From Chlorocebus sabaeus (Eukaryota; Chordata; Mammalia; Primates; Cercopithecidae), in the NCBI RefSeq assembly GCF_047675955.1, contig NC_132904.1, positions 65,839,435 to 65,903,434 of the forward strand: DNA of 64,000 nt. Direction: 5' to 3'. A program made the translations under genes and the position numbers. The notes below the pieces were generated by a model that saw only the letters and a list, made by a program, of their open reading frames with translations, was not told where the DNA came from and ran no database searches. Shown piece by piece: positions 13,035-24,870 of the stretch. Each line of letters opens with the position of its first letter. Positions within the stretch are counted from its first letter, which is position 1.

Positions 13035-13460
13035 AGTGTCTTCTTTTTTTCTTTTTTTAAAAAATTTTCCTTTAAGTTCTCGGATACATGTGCAAATTTG
13101 CAGGTTTGTTACATAGGTATACATGTGCCATGGTGGTTTGCTGCACCTATCAACCCATCATCTAGGTTTTAAGCCTTGTAGGCATTAGGTATTTGTCTTA
13201 ATGTTCTCCCTCCCTTGTCCCCCACCCCAAGACAGACCCCGGTATATGATGTTCCCTTCTCTGTGTCCATGTGCTCTCATTGTTCAACTCCCACTGATGA
13301 ATGAGAACATGTGATGTTTGGTTTTCTGTTCCTGTGTTAGTTTCCTGAGAATGATGGTTTCCAACTTCATCCATGTCCCTGCAAAGGACATGAACTCATT
13401 CTTTTTTATGGCTGCATAGTATTCTATGGTATATATGTGCTACATTTTCTTTTCGTCATC
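13035..13460 (-). mobile_element. L1 3' end, antisense
   Basis: A T-rich start followed by the reversed L1 3' UTR and ORF2 end (acatgtgccatggtggtttgc, then tttatggctgcatagtatt). It is older than the monkey-type copies (it has ctgtgtccatgtg rather than cgagtccaagtg). It is missing from the aligned position in copy 3 (about 26,590-26,620), so it inserted after the duplication. Confidence 0.85.
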
Positions 13461-16400
13461 ACTGGTCATTAGAGAAAAGCAAATTGAATGTGTTTTTATT
13501 CGCTCTCTCAGGCTCTTACTCTGAGAGGAACTAACTGTTAGCTGCTTCCTGGAAATAACCATAAGACAAAAACAAAACAAAACAAAAAAGCAACAAAAAA
13601 ACTGTACACTACAAGCCAACAACCAGATCGGTCTGAGGCCTTTCAGTGGCTGTGTGACTGACTTGGAAGTGCATGTCTGCAGTGGAGCCATGAGACAACT
13701 GCAGCCCTTGTTGCTTCATATCTCTTATTTTATGATGTATTTATTGTTGTGCTTTTTAAAAGGAGTAAGACCACCAATACAACTAGAAATAAAAGTGGTA
13801 ATAATTGCTATGTCTATTTTATCTCTCATCCATGAGGAATATATTTTAAAATATTTTCAAGTATGATATTTGCTGTGGCGTCTTAGAAGCATAGACACTG
13901 CACAGATTTTATACTTATTCTTATAGTTTGTTGGTAAAAGTGTTTTCCTAGGAATTTAAAAATTGATGTCAAGTAGCAAATTTGTTTAAATAAAATTATT
14001 CACGATAACATCAAGGTTATAATTTATATTTTGAAATCACTTTATTTTTTTCAAAATTGATATTACTAAGCCTTTTGAAATTTTAAATTTTTTGAAAATC
14101 GATGCTGTACCTTTTTGAGACTTTTTATTTTATGTTTCTTTTCTACCACATTATTTTATTAATTTTTTTTACTATCTCTTTCATCTTTGTATTTTATTTG
14201 CCATTTCATTCTGATCAGTTAAAGTCAACATTGGATGACTTATTTTCAGCATTTCTTATTTCCAAATGTATGCATTTACAAGCTTCCTCTTTCTTTTACA
14301 TGCAGCTGTAGTTTATTAGGCAAGCTTTAGGAACCAACACGGAACATGGAAAGTGTACTTGTACTGTCACCAGTGAGTTATGTGAATACATAAAAGATTT
14401 GTCTTTCACAGAAATCTGTTAAGGATACGATGATTTGAAGGTGTGAGGGATTGATACAGTGATCTGCAAGAGAAGTCATGAAAGAGAATGAAAAAAGTGT
14501 CTTCAAAGCATCTGTTTACATTGTACTATGACATAAGAGACCCATTAAGGCACTGAGGGGACAGCACCTAGTAAGAGTGTGTTCCAGTGAGTTTAGGCTT
14601 CTCCTTTTGGATTTATTTTATTATTTATTCAGTATAAACACTGTCCTAATGACTTGGCATATAACCATGAGAATCAGTCATAGTCTCTGCCTTCAAGGAA
14701 TGAATATACTTACGAAATGAGAGAAAAACCAGTGAATACAATATAATTTCAAGTAGGTATAAATGTTAGGAACCAAGGTAAAGCAAACTAAGAAAATAGA
14801 GTTGGAAGAATGATCCTTTTAAATCCAATGGCCAGAAAATTATTCTTTGAGGCCAAGATATTTGAGGAGGGATAGATGAAGTAAGGGAACAAAACATTGG
14901 AAGGTATTAGAGAACAATGTTCCAGATTGTATAAGTAGAAAAGGCAAAATCCCTAGGATAAAAGTGAGCTTAGAATTGAGAAATGGCACAAAGTACATGC
15001 CCAGAGAGGAGGGAAGAGAGGAGTGAGTGGCAAGAGATGGGTTTGAAGAATAATTCCAGGGCAACCGAACGTTGTAAGTTTTTATCAAATACAGTGAATA
15101 CAGAAGGAAATGGGATGAATGTATTAGTAAAGTTTTATTCCATGAAGTACACTTATCGGGAGATGGTTTGCATTGTAAACTTGCGTTTTTTATATAGATT
15201 ACGTGAAGAGACTATAGATTTATGCTTCAAGATATGTGAAAGTGGAAGTGAGAGGCAAGTACAGAGAGAGAAGAGAGAAAGAGAGCAAGTGAGAGGAGAG
15301 AGATGGAAAGACAGAGATTGAGGAGAGAGAGAGAGAAAGAGGATTGATTTATAAAGTAATGAAGACTGCAGGATTGGATCTGAACCAATAAATCAGGTAT
15401 CCACCAGGGGTTTTGAAATTTAGTTTAAAAAGAAGAAATCATACAAATTATTGTTGGTAAAAAAAAAATGATTATTTGGACCAATGAAGAATATTTTTCT
15501 CTAGTATGTGTAGGGCAAAAGGGACTGCAAAACAAATTTGAAGTGCCTTTTAATTAAGTCGTGCCACTGTGTCATATATACAGCAGTTCCTATCCCAAAG
15601 GAATCAAAGTTTTAATGAAAACATAAATGCCTTCTCTTCAGCATGCTAAATTGTGCACTCATGCAGATGCCAAATGGTGTTCAAAATGATGCTTCTTAGA
15701 GATTTAGAGATCAAGGTAAGTCATATCAAAATTCAGCTGCAAAATACAATAGGAGAGATGGAGAAAGGCTTATGTCAAACTTATAAGGAAAGATAGAGGA
15801 CAGAGTATGGAGAGAGAAAGCACAATCATACTCTTGACCTCCCCAAAACTACACATGCTTTTCTACATTCATATATACCTGTAACCCTGCAAAATTTCAC
15901 ACATGAAACCAACAAGACTGCAAAGCTGATGAGGAAGATGATGTAGCAATATATCCCATAGCTCTTGTTTCTGAACCTTATGTACAGGAGCTTAAATGTG
16001 ATAGCAAAAGGACAGGATTTTTTTCCTGCTTTTATTGGGTAGTATTAGGTATACTAAAGGTAATCAGTAAATAAGTTTTTAATAATCACATTTTTGAAGA
16101 AATGAATTGTGAATCATGAGCCTGAGGAATAGAATCTTTTAAAAAGAGTCTCCAAAGTTAACGTGACAAAGAAGCTGATAAAGGAAATCAGCTTTGATGC
16201 TGGAATGATGGGCATGAGACTGGAAGATTAAGCAGATATAAAATTAAAACATGCAAATTTTATCTTCTGTTTACCATCATCTGACAAGGGACATGAAATG
16301 AGGTGTGTATGAAGACTTTGTGAGGGTTATTGGATTAAGGTGCAGTAAAAAGAAGCAAGGTTCGAGAATATGTCTGCCAGATATAATTCTATGTAAACCT

Positions 16401-18251
16401 TAGTCTTAGAAGGTCAAACAAAGGTGCTGGAACCTAGTTTTATTTCTGAACCCAACACAAATTGGAGAATATACAAATGCGTGCTGGAATAATAGGTCAG
16501 CATACAGTCATAGAATAAGGAACTAGATGTTTTGAGAAATGTTTGTAGACTTGGAAATGATGTTTTCTCAAATAAAAGTCCCAGTTATAAAACTCATTTA
16601 GAAAAATCCACAAAATATGTGTGAGAAATTGATTTTCATGATATACAGCCTTATTTTATCTTTATGAGTTTCTGTTTTACCAAGAGTAACTAAGATACCA
16701 GGTATTTCTTAGGACATAGAAGTGCATATACAGAGTTCAGAGTTCAGAGGACATTTTACTGTATCCCTGTAAAAACTAATGCAGAGAACCAAGATTCTGG
16801 GATTTTGTCTTGGCTGGACAATTTATTTCTTTTCCTCACTTTGTCCTTGTTTTTGTTTCCATAGAAAATTTTATATATATATGAGAGAGAGATAAAAAAT
16901 ATAGAGAGATAAATATATCTCTATATATAGAGAATAAAATATACAATATATAAATACATATAATATACAAAATATATGTAATATATAAATACATATTATA
17001 TATAAAATATATGTATTAAGCAATTTTTCTTTAAGTCACAGCCAAAGCCCAACTTCTTCCCTGGAATTTTCATTGCCCCATCTCTACACCTGCAACATTT
17101 GATGTGTTTTTTTATCATAGCACTTGCAATGCAGCTTTAAAATTTCTTCTCTGGAATTGTATCTCTGTCTACACTGTGGTCTTTTTGAGAGCGTTTGACA
17201 GGTGTTACTCAAACGAATGCTGGCTGGCAAATATAGGACCTCGTAGATATTTGGTGGAATAAATTGTGAAGTCCCTTCCACATCCGTCATGTATTATTCA
17301 CTAATGGGGAAAGAAAGAATTGTGTCTTTATGTCTGATTTTCTTATTACAGATCTGAGAACTTTAAAGCTATTGTCAACAGTCTCAATAACTATGTATAT
17401 ATTCTCCATCTTGAGAAAATTTCCCTAATTTTCTCCCATTTCTGCTAGCCATCATTAGCTTCAAATGGGTAGTTTTTTGTAGACTCTTGCCTTGTTACAG
17501 GTTTAAAGTAGAGCGTACTGATTTTATTTGCTCCTAATGGTGACCACTGGACTCTGACATCTTCGAGCCTCCACATATTCTCAAATTTGAATCAAAGTGT
17601 TCTGTGCAATTGTGCAATTCACAATCACTTTCACATTATCTGTAGAACTAGTTTTAGAAGAGAATTTGCTCAATAATAAACATCTCTCACATTGATTTTT
17701 GAAAAATTTAATTTATTATAAATGAGCTCAGAATTTTTCTATAGACAGGAAGAGTGTTACAAAACAAAATCATATAAAATTTTTTCTTTCTGTGCCATGA
17801 AAAGCAAAATTCCATGAAGACACTAGCATACCAGATGGAGAACAGCATTAGTAGGAAATACATTGTAGAATAAAGTTCTTCTCCCTGTTCATGTAAGTCT
17901 GAGATAATATTTAAAATTCTCTAGAAGAAAAAATCCCTCTCTCTACAGTTTCTTTAACGTATGTGGTTTTTTATGAGTTCTATATATGGTGTATTTATCT
18001 AAATTAATCTTTGATTCCATATTTAGCTTTAAGTGCAAAATACTTTCATTAATTATCTTCTTTTAAATTTATTTACCCAATTTCAAAAAATGATGGATAC
18101 AATATTCTTTTTGCAAAAGAAGTTGTGATGATCAGGGAGTTGTTTATTTTCTGAAACATCATATTAAAATTTTTTGTTATCTTGTTTTCAATTTATTAAC
18201 TTAATATTTAAAATTGAGAAGTCTTAAGTGGTATATAAAAAATGTAGGCTT
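13461..18251. other. Tandem-block backbone upstream of the second OR
   Basis: Non-coding and alignable over almost its whole length with copy 3 (26,640-31,280); its distal part also aligns with copy 1 (1-2,300). It holds a GA-rich stretch at 15,240-15,343, shared in shorter form with 28,395-28,470. Open frames here are short, not conserved between the copies, and look like chance. Confidence 0.6.
16868..17018. repeat. AT-rich simple repeat
   Basis: Runs of TATATA, GAGAGA and ATATATAAATACATA form about 150 bp of low complexity. Copies 1 and 3 do not have it at the matching place, so it expanded locally. Confidence 0.85.
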
Positions 18252-18680
18252 TTCAAAGACTACCAACCCAAATGCCCATCAATGATACACTGGATAAAGA
18301 AAATGTGGCACATATACACCATGGAATACTATGCACCCATTAAAAAGGATGAGATAATGTCCTTTGCAGTGACATGGATGAAGCTGGAAACCATCATTCT
18401 CAGAAAACTAACACAGGAACAGAAAACCAAACGACACATGTTCTCACTCATAAGTGGGGGCTGAACAGTGAGAACACATGGACACAGGGCGGGGAACGTC
18501 ACACACTGGGGCCTGTTGGGGGGAAGGGAACTAGGGAGGGATAGCACTAGGAGAAATACCTAATGTAGATGATGGGTTGATGGGTGCAGCAAACCACCAT
18601 GGCACATGTTTACCTATGTAACAAACCTGCACGTTCTGCACATGTACCCCAAAACTTAAAGTATAATAACAAAAAAATTA
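18252..18680 (+). mobile_element. L1 3' end, primate-type
   Basis: Sense L1 ORF2 end and 3' UTR: the translation gives KMWHIYTMEYYAPIKKDEI, followed by the 3' UTR and an A-rich tail. It is 5' truncated. It is more diverged than the monkey-type copies. It lies 0.6 kb upstream of the second OR. Confidence 0.9.
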
Positions 18681-19263
18681 CATATATATGTAAATACAGG
18701 TTTTTCCTCTTTGCTCTAAAAGTAAATCCACTAGTACTCTACAACTCATGTAGAAATGCATAGACACACACAAACACACACTCAGTGCATAAATATAAAC
18801 TTTATTGTTAGAAGGATCTCTAGAAAGGGATTAACAGAGATTACAAATAACAAAAATCAGCCTGAAAGTTAAGAAAAATGGGCGTAAAACTATCAGATTC
18901 ATAGATTCTGAAACCTTATTTTAAAAATTAGTTTCTGCATAAACACTTCATTATAAATTTCTATCAGGCCGATAGATATTTCTCTCTGACTTTGGTCCTC
19001 ATGTGTAATAAATTCTGGTAGGAAAAGTGGCAATCAGGTAAAGCTGATTTAATTATTGGTTCTGTTTCATGCTGATATGAGCCTAGAAGAATAAGAGGTA
19101 TTTTACTCTTTTTCAGAGAGGAATCAAAAAGAGCGCAATACTGGTTTGTTTGTTTTTTGTTTGTTTGTTTGTTTTTTAGCAGGAGTCAGGACAAAGTGAG
19201 AAGTGGAGCAAGAATCACTAATGGAAAGTCAATAATTGTCACTGATATGCACAACAGATTTTT

Positions 19264-20205
19264 GTGACAGAAAGAATGCCTACACCCAGTTCCATCCTTC
19301 TTCATTCCTACTGCTGGGTATCCCAGGGCTAGAAGATGTGCACATATGGATTGGAGTCCTTTTCTTTGTGTATCTTGTTGCACTCCTGAGAAATGCTGCT
19401 ATCTTGTTTGTGATCCAGACTGAGCAGAGTCTCCATGGGCCTATGTACTACTTCCTGGCCATGCTGGATTCCATTGACCTGGGCTTGTCTACAGCCACCA
19501 TCCCCAAAATGCTGGGCATCTTCTGGTTTAATATAAAGGAAATATCTTTTGGAGGCTGCCTTTCTCAGATGTTCTTCGTCCATTTCTTCACTGTCATGGA
19601 GAGCATCGTGTTGGTGGCCCTGGCCTTTGACTGCTACATTGCCATTTGCAAACCTCTTCGGTACACCATGATCCTCACTAGCAAAATCATCAGCCTCATT
19701 GCAGGCATTGCTGTCCTGAGGAGCTTGTACATGGTCGTTCCACTGGTGTTTCTCCTCTTAAGGTTGCCCTTCTGTGGACATTGTATCATTCCTCATACTT
19801 ACTGTGAGCACATGGACATTGCTCGTCTGGCCTGTGCCAGCATCAAAGTCAACATTATGTTTGGTCTTGGCAGCATTTCTCTCTTGTTATTGGATGTGTT
19901 CCTTGTTATTCTCTCCTATGTCAGGATCCTCTATGCTGTCTTCTGCCTGCCCTCCTGGGAAGCTGGACTTAAAGCTTTCAAAACTTGTGGCTCTCACATT
20001 GGTGTTATCTTAGCCTTTTTTTACAGCAGCATTTTTCTCTTTCTTTACACACCGTTTTGGCCATGATATTCCCTAATATATCCACATTTTCTTAGCTAAT
20101 CTATACGTGGTTGTTCCTCCTGCCCTCAATCCTTTAATCTATGGGGTCAGAAGCAAACATATTAGGGAGAGAGTGCTGAGGATTTTCTTCAAGACAGATC
20201 ACTAA
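19264..20205 (+). pseudogene. OR52E6: Olfactory receptor OR52E-type pseudogene (OR52E6-like)
   Basis: Class I OR and paralogue of the pseudogene at 3.8 kb; most of the seven-transmembrane body is open from about 19,270 to 20,020. Four kinds of damage are visible. The first ATG is GTG (19,264). About 10 bp are missing just after the second Met (19,276), so that ATG is out of frame. One extra T in a T7 tract (20,016-20,022) shifts the frame in TM6. CAA has become TAA at 20,074 in the old frame. Past these, the TM7 NPLIYG motif and the normal tail and stop at 20,203 remain. Residue losses include GN to RN in TM1 and DRY to DCY after TM3; PMYYFLAMLDSIDL is preserved. None of the lesions is shared with the first OR, so the two died independently. 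Symbol inferred from remembered human sequence and order. Confidence 0.88.
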
Positions 20206-21002
20206 CCAGTTGGAGTTTGGGGGGTCTCTCTTAGCATTCATGATGAAGCAGCCACTAGGGAGGAGAGAAGAGGCACCAGGGAATTTGGGTAGAGAGAAAG
20301 TAAGATATTTCATAATTATGAGATAATATCAAAACCATGAAATAATATTTCATAATTATTTCATAATCACAAAATAATTATGAGTGTATTCGTAGATAAA
20401 TACTATTTCACAGTCACCTTCAGTGAAATGTCCCAATCACAAAATATATCCATTTGTTTGTTTTAATGTTTTTGCTGGGTTTGCTTTGTCTTTTTGTCTC
20501 TGGATAAATAGTTGTAATTATTTAGAAAATGTGGTGTGTGTATGTGTGTGTGTTCATATGTTCATAGAGAGGAACTGGTAGAAGGCAATTAAACTGACCA
20601 GTATGGATTGAATCCTTGCCTGTATTAATTGTTTGAACCAGCACTTTCTATTGATAGGCAAGACTTTGTCTCCTGATGCTCTGTTCTTCCAGAAAGTCTC
20701 TTTATCCAGTTTGAGAGAGAAAGGCACAGAGCATATATTAATGCAGAGTGATAAATCAAAGGACAGACTTATGAATCAGGTAAGGTGTGGTACACATGGT
20801 TTATTTGTGGGATAGTGGAGATTTTCTTGTATGATGACTTTTCTAATGTAATTAGGAGAAAAATAAGTTTGTAACTGACATTTCCTCCTGAGTACTGATT
20901 TGAATGAACCCAGTCATTTTTCTATGTTGAGCTTTTGTTTTTGTTTAAATTAAAATGTACCCAATTTCTGTTTGGGCATTCCTTTTAAGCCATTGATTAT
21001 TT

Positions 21003-22428
21003 TCTTTTTTTATTTTATTTTATTTTATTTTATTATTTTTTATTTATTTTTTTATTATTATTATACTTTGAGTTCTAGGGTACATGTGCATAACGTGCAG
21101 GTTTGTTACATATGTATACTTGTGCCATGTTGGTGTGCTGCAACCATCAACTCATCAGCACCCATCAATTCGTCGTTTACATCAGGTATAACTCCCAATG
21201 CAATCCCTCCCCCCTCCCCCCTCCCCATGATAGACCCCGGTGTGTGATGTTCCCCTTCCCGAGTCCAAGTGATCTCATTGTTCAGTTCCCACCTATGAGT
21301 GAGAACATGCGGTGTTTGGTTTTCTGTTCTTGTGATAGTTTGCTAAGAATGATGGTTTCCAGCTGCATCCATGTCCCTACAAAGGACACATACTCATCCT
21401 TTTTTATGGCTGCATAGTATTCCATGGTGTATATGTGCCACATTTTCTTAATCCAATCTGTCACTGATGGACATTTGGGTTGATTCCAAGTCTTTGCTAT
21501 TGTGAATAGTGCCGCAATAAACATACGTGTGCATGTGTCTTTATAGCAGCATGATTTATAATCCTTTGGGTATATACCCAGTAACGGGATGGCTGGGTCA
21601 TATACATCTAGTTCTAGATCCTTGAGGAATCGCCATACTGTTTTCCATAATGGTTGAACTAGTTTACAATCCCACCAACAGTGTAAAAGTGTTCCTATTT
21701 CTCCACATCCTCTCCAGCACCTGTTGTTTCCTGACTTTTTAATGATCGCCATTCTAACTGGTGTGAGATGGTATCTCATTGTGGTTTTGATTTGCATTTC
21801 TCTGATGGCCAGTGATGATGAGCATTTTTTTCATGTGTCTGTTGGCTGTATGAATGTCTTCTTTGGAGAAATGTCTGTTCATATCCTTTGCCCACTTTTT
21901 GATGGGGTTGTTTGTTTTTTTCTTGTAAATTTGTTTGAGTTCTTTGTAGGTTCTGGATATTAGCCCTTTGTCAGATGAGTAGATTGCAAAAATTATCTCC
22001 CATTCTGTAGGTTGCCTGTTCACTCTGATGGTAGTTTCTTTTGCTGTGCAGAAGCTCTTTAGTTTAATGAGATCCTATTTGTCAATTTTGGCTTTTGCTG
22101 CCGTTGCTTTTGGTGTTTTAGACATGAAGTCCTTGCCCATGCCTATGTCCTGAATGGTACTACCTAGGTTTTCCCCTAGGATTTTTATGGTATTAGGTCT
22201 AACATTTAAGTCTCTAATCCATCTTGAATTAATTTTCGTATAAGAAGTAAGGAAAGGATCCAGTTTCAGCTTTCTACTTATGGCTAGCCAATTTTCCCAG
22301 CACCATTTATTAAATAGGGAATCCTTTCCCCATTTCTTGTTTCTCTCAGGTTTGTCAAAGATCAGATGGCTGTAGATGTGTGGTATTATTTCTGAGGACT
22401 CTGTTCTGTTCCATTGGTCTATATCTCT
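21003..22428 (-). mobile_element. Young Old World monkey-type L1, 5' truncated
   Basis: Antisense: T-rich tail at 21,003-21,062, then 3' UTR and ORF2 C-terminal region, ending in ORF2 near 22,428 where the block backbone resumes. The ORF2 C-terminus is readable for 171 codons (KTTMRYHLTPVRMAI to SLIGGN). The 3' UTR carries an 18-bp tandem duplication near 21,150 that the copies at 7.6 and 55 kb lack. Confidence 0.9.
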
Positions 22429-23322
22429 ATTGTGTATTTAATCTGCAGATAAATAAGTTAGTGGGGTTAGATTTTATTTTGGATTTCAAATGATATATAT
22501 GCATATAATTTGGTGTGTGTGTTCATATGTATATACGTGACTTTAAGAAGTGGACATTTAACAATAACTCAGATGTATTCAAAAGCAATATACATTCTCC
22601 AATTATTTTTTAAATGCGCATTCTCTTTACTTTTGCTTACTTTTGTGTTCTCAAGCAGCTTGTTTCTATAAGGGTTGCATTAAAGTCTCTATGAATTTTG
22701 ATATACCAATTATATTTTTAATTTCAATGACCATTATTGTAATTATTTTGAAGTTATATTTTGAGATCAATATTCTTGACTCTTATGTACTTTTCTCTAT
22801 TATAATAATTGTTGCTTTGAATTCTATCATTTCATACCATGTCTAATGCGTGTCAACTTTTTACGTATAAAATTTGTTCAGCATATTTATTTCATAATTG
22901 GGACACATACTAGTTGTACCTATATATGGGGTGCTGTGAAATTTTGATACAAGGATACAATGTGTAATGATTATACTGGAAAAATTGGTATATCTGTCAC
23001 CTCAAGAATTTATAATTTTTTTGTGTTAGGAACATTCTACTTCTACTCTGCTAGTTATTTTGAAATATATAATATATTATTGTTAACTATAGTTACTCAA
23101 TTATGCTACTGAATGCTAGATCTTATTCCTTGTAACTGTGTTTTTGTACCTATTAAAAAATCCCTCTTTATCCTGTCCTGCTCACTACCCTTTACAGCCT
23201 CTGGTAACCATCCTTCTACTCTGTCTCTATAAGATCAATTTTTTTAAGGTCTACGTAAGAGCCGAGGACATGTACTATTTGCATGATTTATTTCACTTAA
23301 CACAATGTCATCCTGTTCCATC

Positions 23323-23392
23323 CTCTTTCTTTCTTCCTTCCTTTCCTTCTTTTCCTTGCTTTCCTTTCTTTCTTTCCTTCTTTCCTTCTTTG
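23323..23392. repeat. (TTTCC)n-type expansion of an Alu tail
   Basis: About 70 bp of T/C-rich pentamer-like repeats lie directly before the Alu at 23,390. In antisense this is an expanded, decayed poly-A tail. Confidence 0.85.
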
Positions 23393-23671
23393 TTTTTTGA
23401 GACAGCCTCTGTTGCCCAGGCTGGAATGCAGCTGCGTGATCTTGGCTCACTATAACTTTTGCCTCCGCCTCCTGGGTTCAAGCGATTCTCCCACCTCAGC
23501 CTCCAAAGTAACAGGGATTATAGGCCCCCACCAAGAATCCCTGCTAATTTTTCTTTTTTTAGTAGAGACGGGGTTTCGCCATGTTGGCCCGGCTAGTCTC
23601 AAACTCCTGACCTCAGTTGATCAGCCCGCCTAGGCCTGCCAAAGTGTTGGCATGAGCCACTGTGCCTGGCC
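23390..23671 (-). mobile_element. Alu, antisense
   Basis: Reads gagacagcctctgttgccc through both Alu arms to gagccactgtgcctggcc. Inserted in the old L1. Diverged, with arms of the usual length. Confidence 0.95.
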
Positions 23672-24192
23672 CATGTTGTTTGAAATAACAGGGTGTCATC
23701 CTTTTTCATGACTGAATAATAATCCATTGTGTATAGGTACACATTTTCTTTATCCATTCATCTTTTGATGGACACTTATGTTGATTCTATATTTTCTTTC
23801 TTATGAATAGTCTGCAATAAATATGGGAATGCAGATATCTCTTTGACATACTGATTTACTTTCTTTTGGATATATACCTAGCAGTAAGATTGCTGGATCA
23901 TATGGTAGTTCTATTTTTATTTTGTGAAGAACCTCTATACTGTCCTCCGCAGTGGCTGTTCTAATTTACATTCCCACCCACAGGATAGAAGTGTTTCCCT
24001 TTCTCCACATCCTCACCAGCAGTCTTTATTGACTGTCTTTTTGAAAAAAGCCATTTTAACTGGAGTGAGATGATATCTCATTGTAGTTTTGATTTGTATT
24101 TCTATGATAATCAGTGATGATGAGCATCTTTTCGTGTATTTGTTGGTAATCTATATGCCTTATTTTCAGTAATGTCTATTAAGATATTTTGC

Positions 24193-24527
24193 CACCAGGT
24201 ATGGTGGCTCATGCCTATAATCCCAGCACTTTGGGAGGCCGAGGTGGGCAGATTGAGTCTAAGAGTTTGAGCCTGGGCAACAGGACAAAACTTCATCTCT
24301 ACAAAAAATACAAAATTAGCTGGGCGTGGTAGCACATGCCTGTAGTCCCAGCTACTCAAGAGTCTGATGTGGGAGGATTGCTTGAGCCCAGGAAGTTGAG
24401 GTTGCAGTGAGCCATGAGCATACCACTGTACTCCAGTCTGGGTGACAGAGTGAGATCCTGTCGGAAAAAAAAAAAAAAAAAAAAAAGAAAAAGAAAAAGA
24501 AAAAGAAAAAGAAAAGAAAAGGAAGAA
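24193..24527 (+). mobile_element. Alu, sense, with (AAAAAG)n tail
   Basis: Reads from ccaccaggtatggtggctc to gagtgagatcctgtc, then an A20-plus run and repeated aaaaag units. An imperfect target-site duplication is visible (aagatattttgcc before, aagatcttccacc after). Inserted in the old L1. Confidence 0.95.
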
Positions 24528-24870
24528 AAGATCTTCCACCCACTTGCAAATCAATTACTTATGATTATAATTTTGCTATTGAGTTGTTTGAGCTTTTCAC
24601 ATAATCTAGTTATTAATTCCTTGTAAGATGGTAGTTTGCAAATACTTTCTTTCATTTTGTGGGTTGTCTCTTCACTTTGTTGGTTGTTTTCTTTGCTGTG
24701 CCAAACTTTAGCTTAATGTGATCCCATTTGTTCATTTTTGCTCTGGTTACCTGTGGTTTTGAGGACTTACTCAAGGAATCTTTGCCCAGACCAATAATAT
24801 AGAGTGTTTCTCAAATGTTTTCCTCTAGTAGTTTTATAGTTTTGAGTCCTATATTTGTCTTTAATCCCCT

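Larger units (their letters stand above)
4745..20205 (+). repeat. Tandem OR block, copy 2
   Basis: This spans from the end of the first OR to the end of the second. Its parts align in order with copy 3: 6,230-6,640 with 20,255-20,660, 10,930-11,050 with 20,980-20,995 and 22,430-22,520, 11,430-12,100 with 24,900-25,600, 12,235-12,570 with 25,750-26,100, 12,640-12,950 with 26,270-26,590, 13,470-17,540 with 26,640-31,280. Copy 3 lacks about 1.45 kb that copy 2 has directly after the OR (4,780-6,230). Copy 2 alone carries the nested L1 cluster at 6.6-10.9 kb and the L1 at 13.0 kb. Confidence 0.8.
22899..24870 (-). mobile_element. Old L1, antisense, split by two Alus
   Basis: Reversed 3' UTR (from about 22,899), then reversed ORF2 at 23,672-24,192 and 24,528-24,870. 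Hallmarks are tgattctatattttctttc, atatacctagcagtaagattgctgg and gtgatcccatttg. It is heavily diverged, and no counterpart exists in copy 2 at about 11,375-11,430. Confidence 0.8.

Noticed and set aside
24111..24554. 147-codon - strand frame with Phe/Ser-rich start
   Set aside because: Translation of an Alu and its A-rich tail in antisense; typical Alu-derived pseudo-protein.
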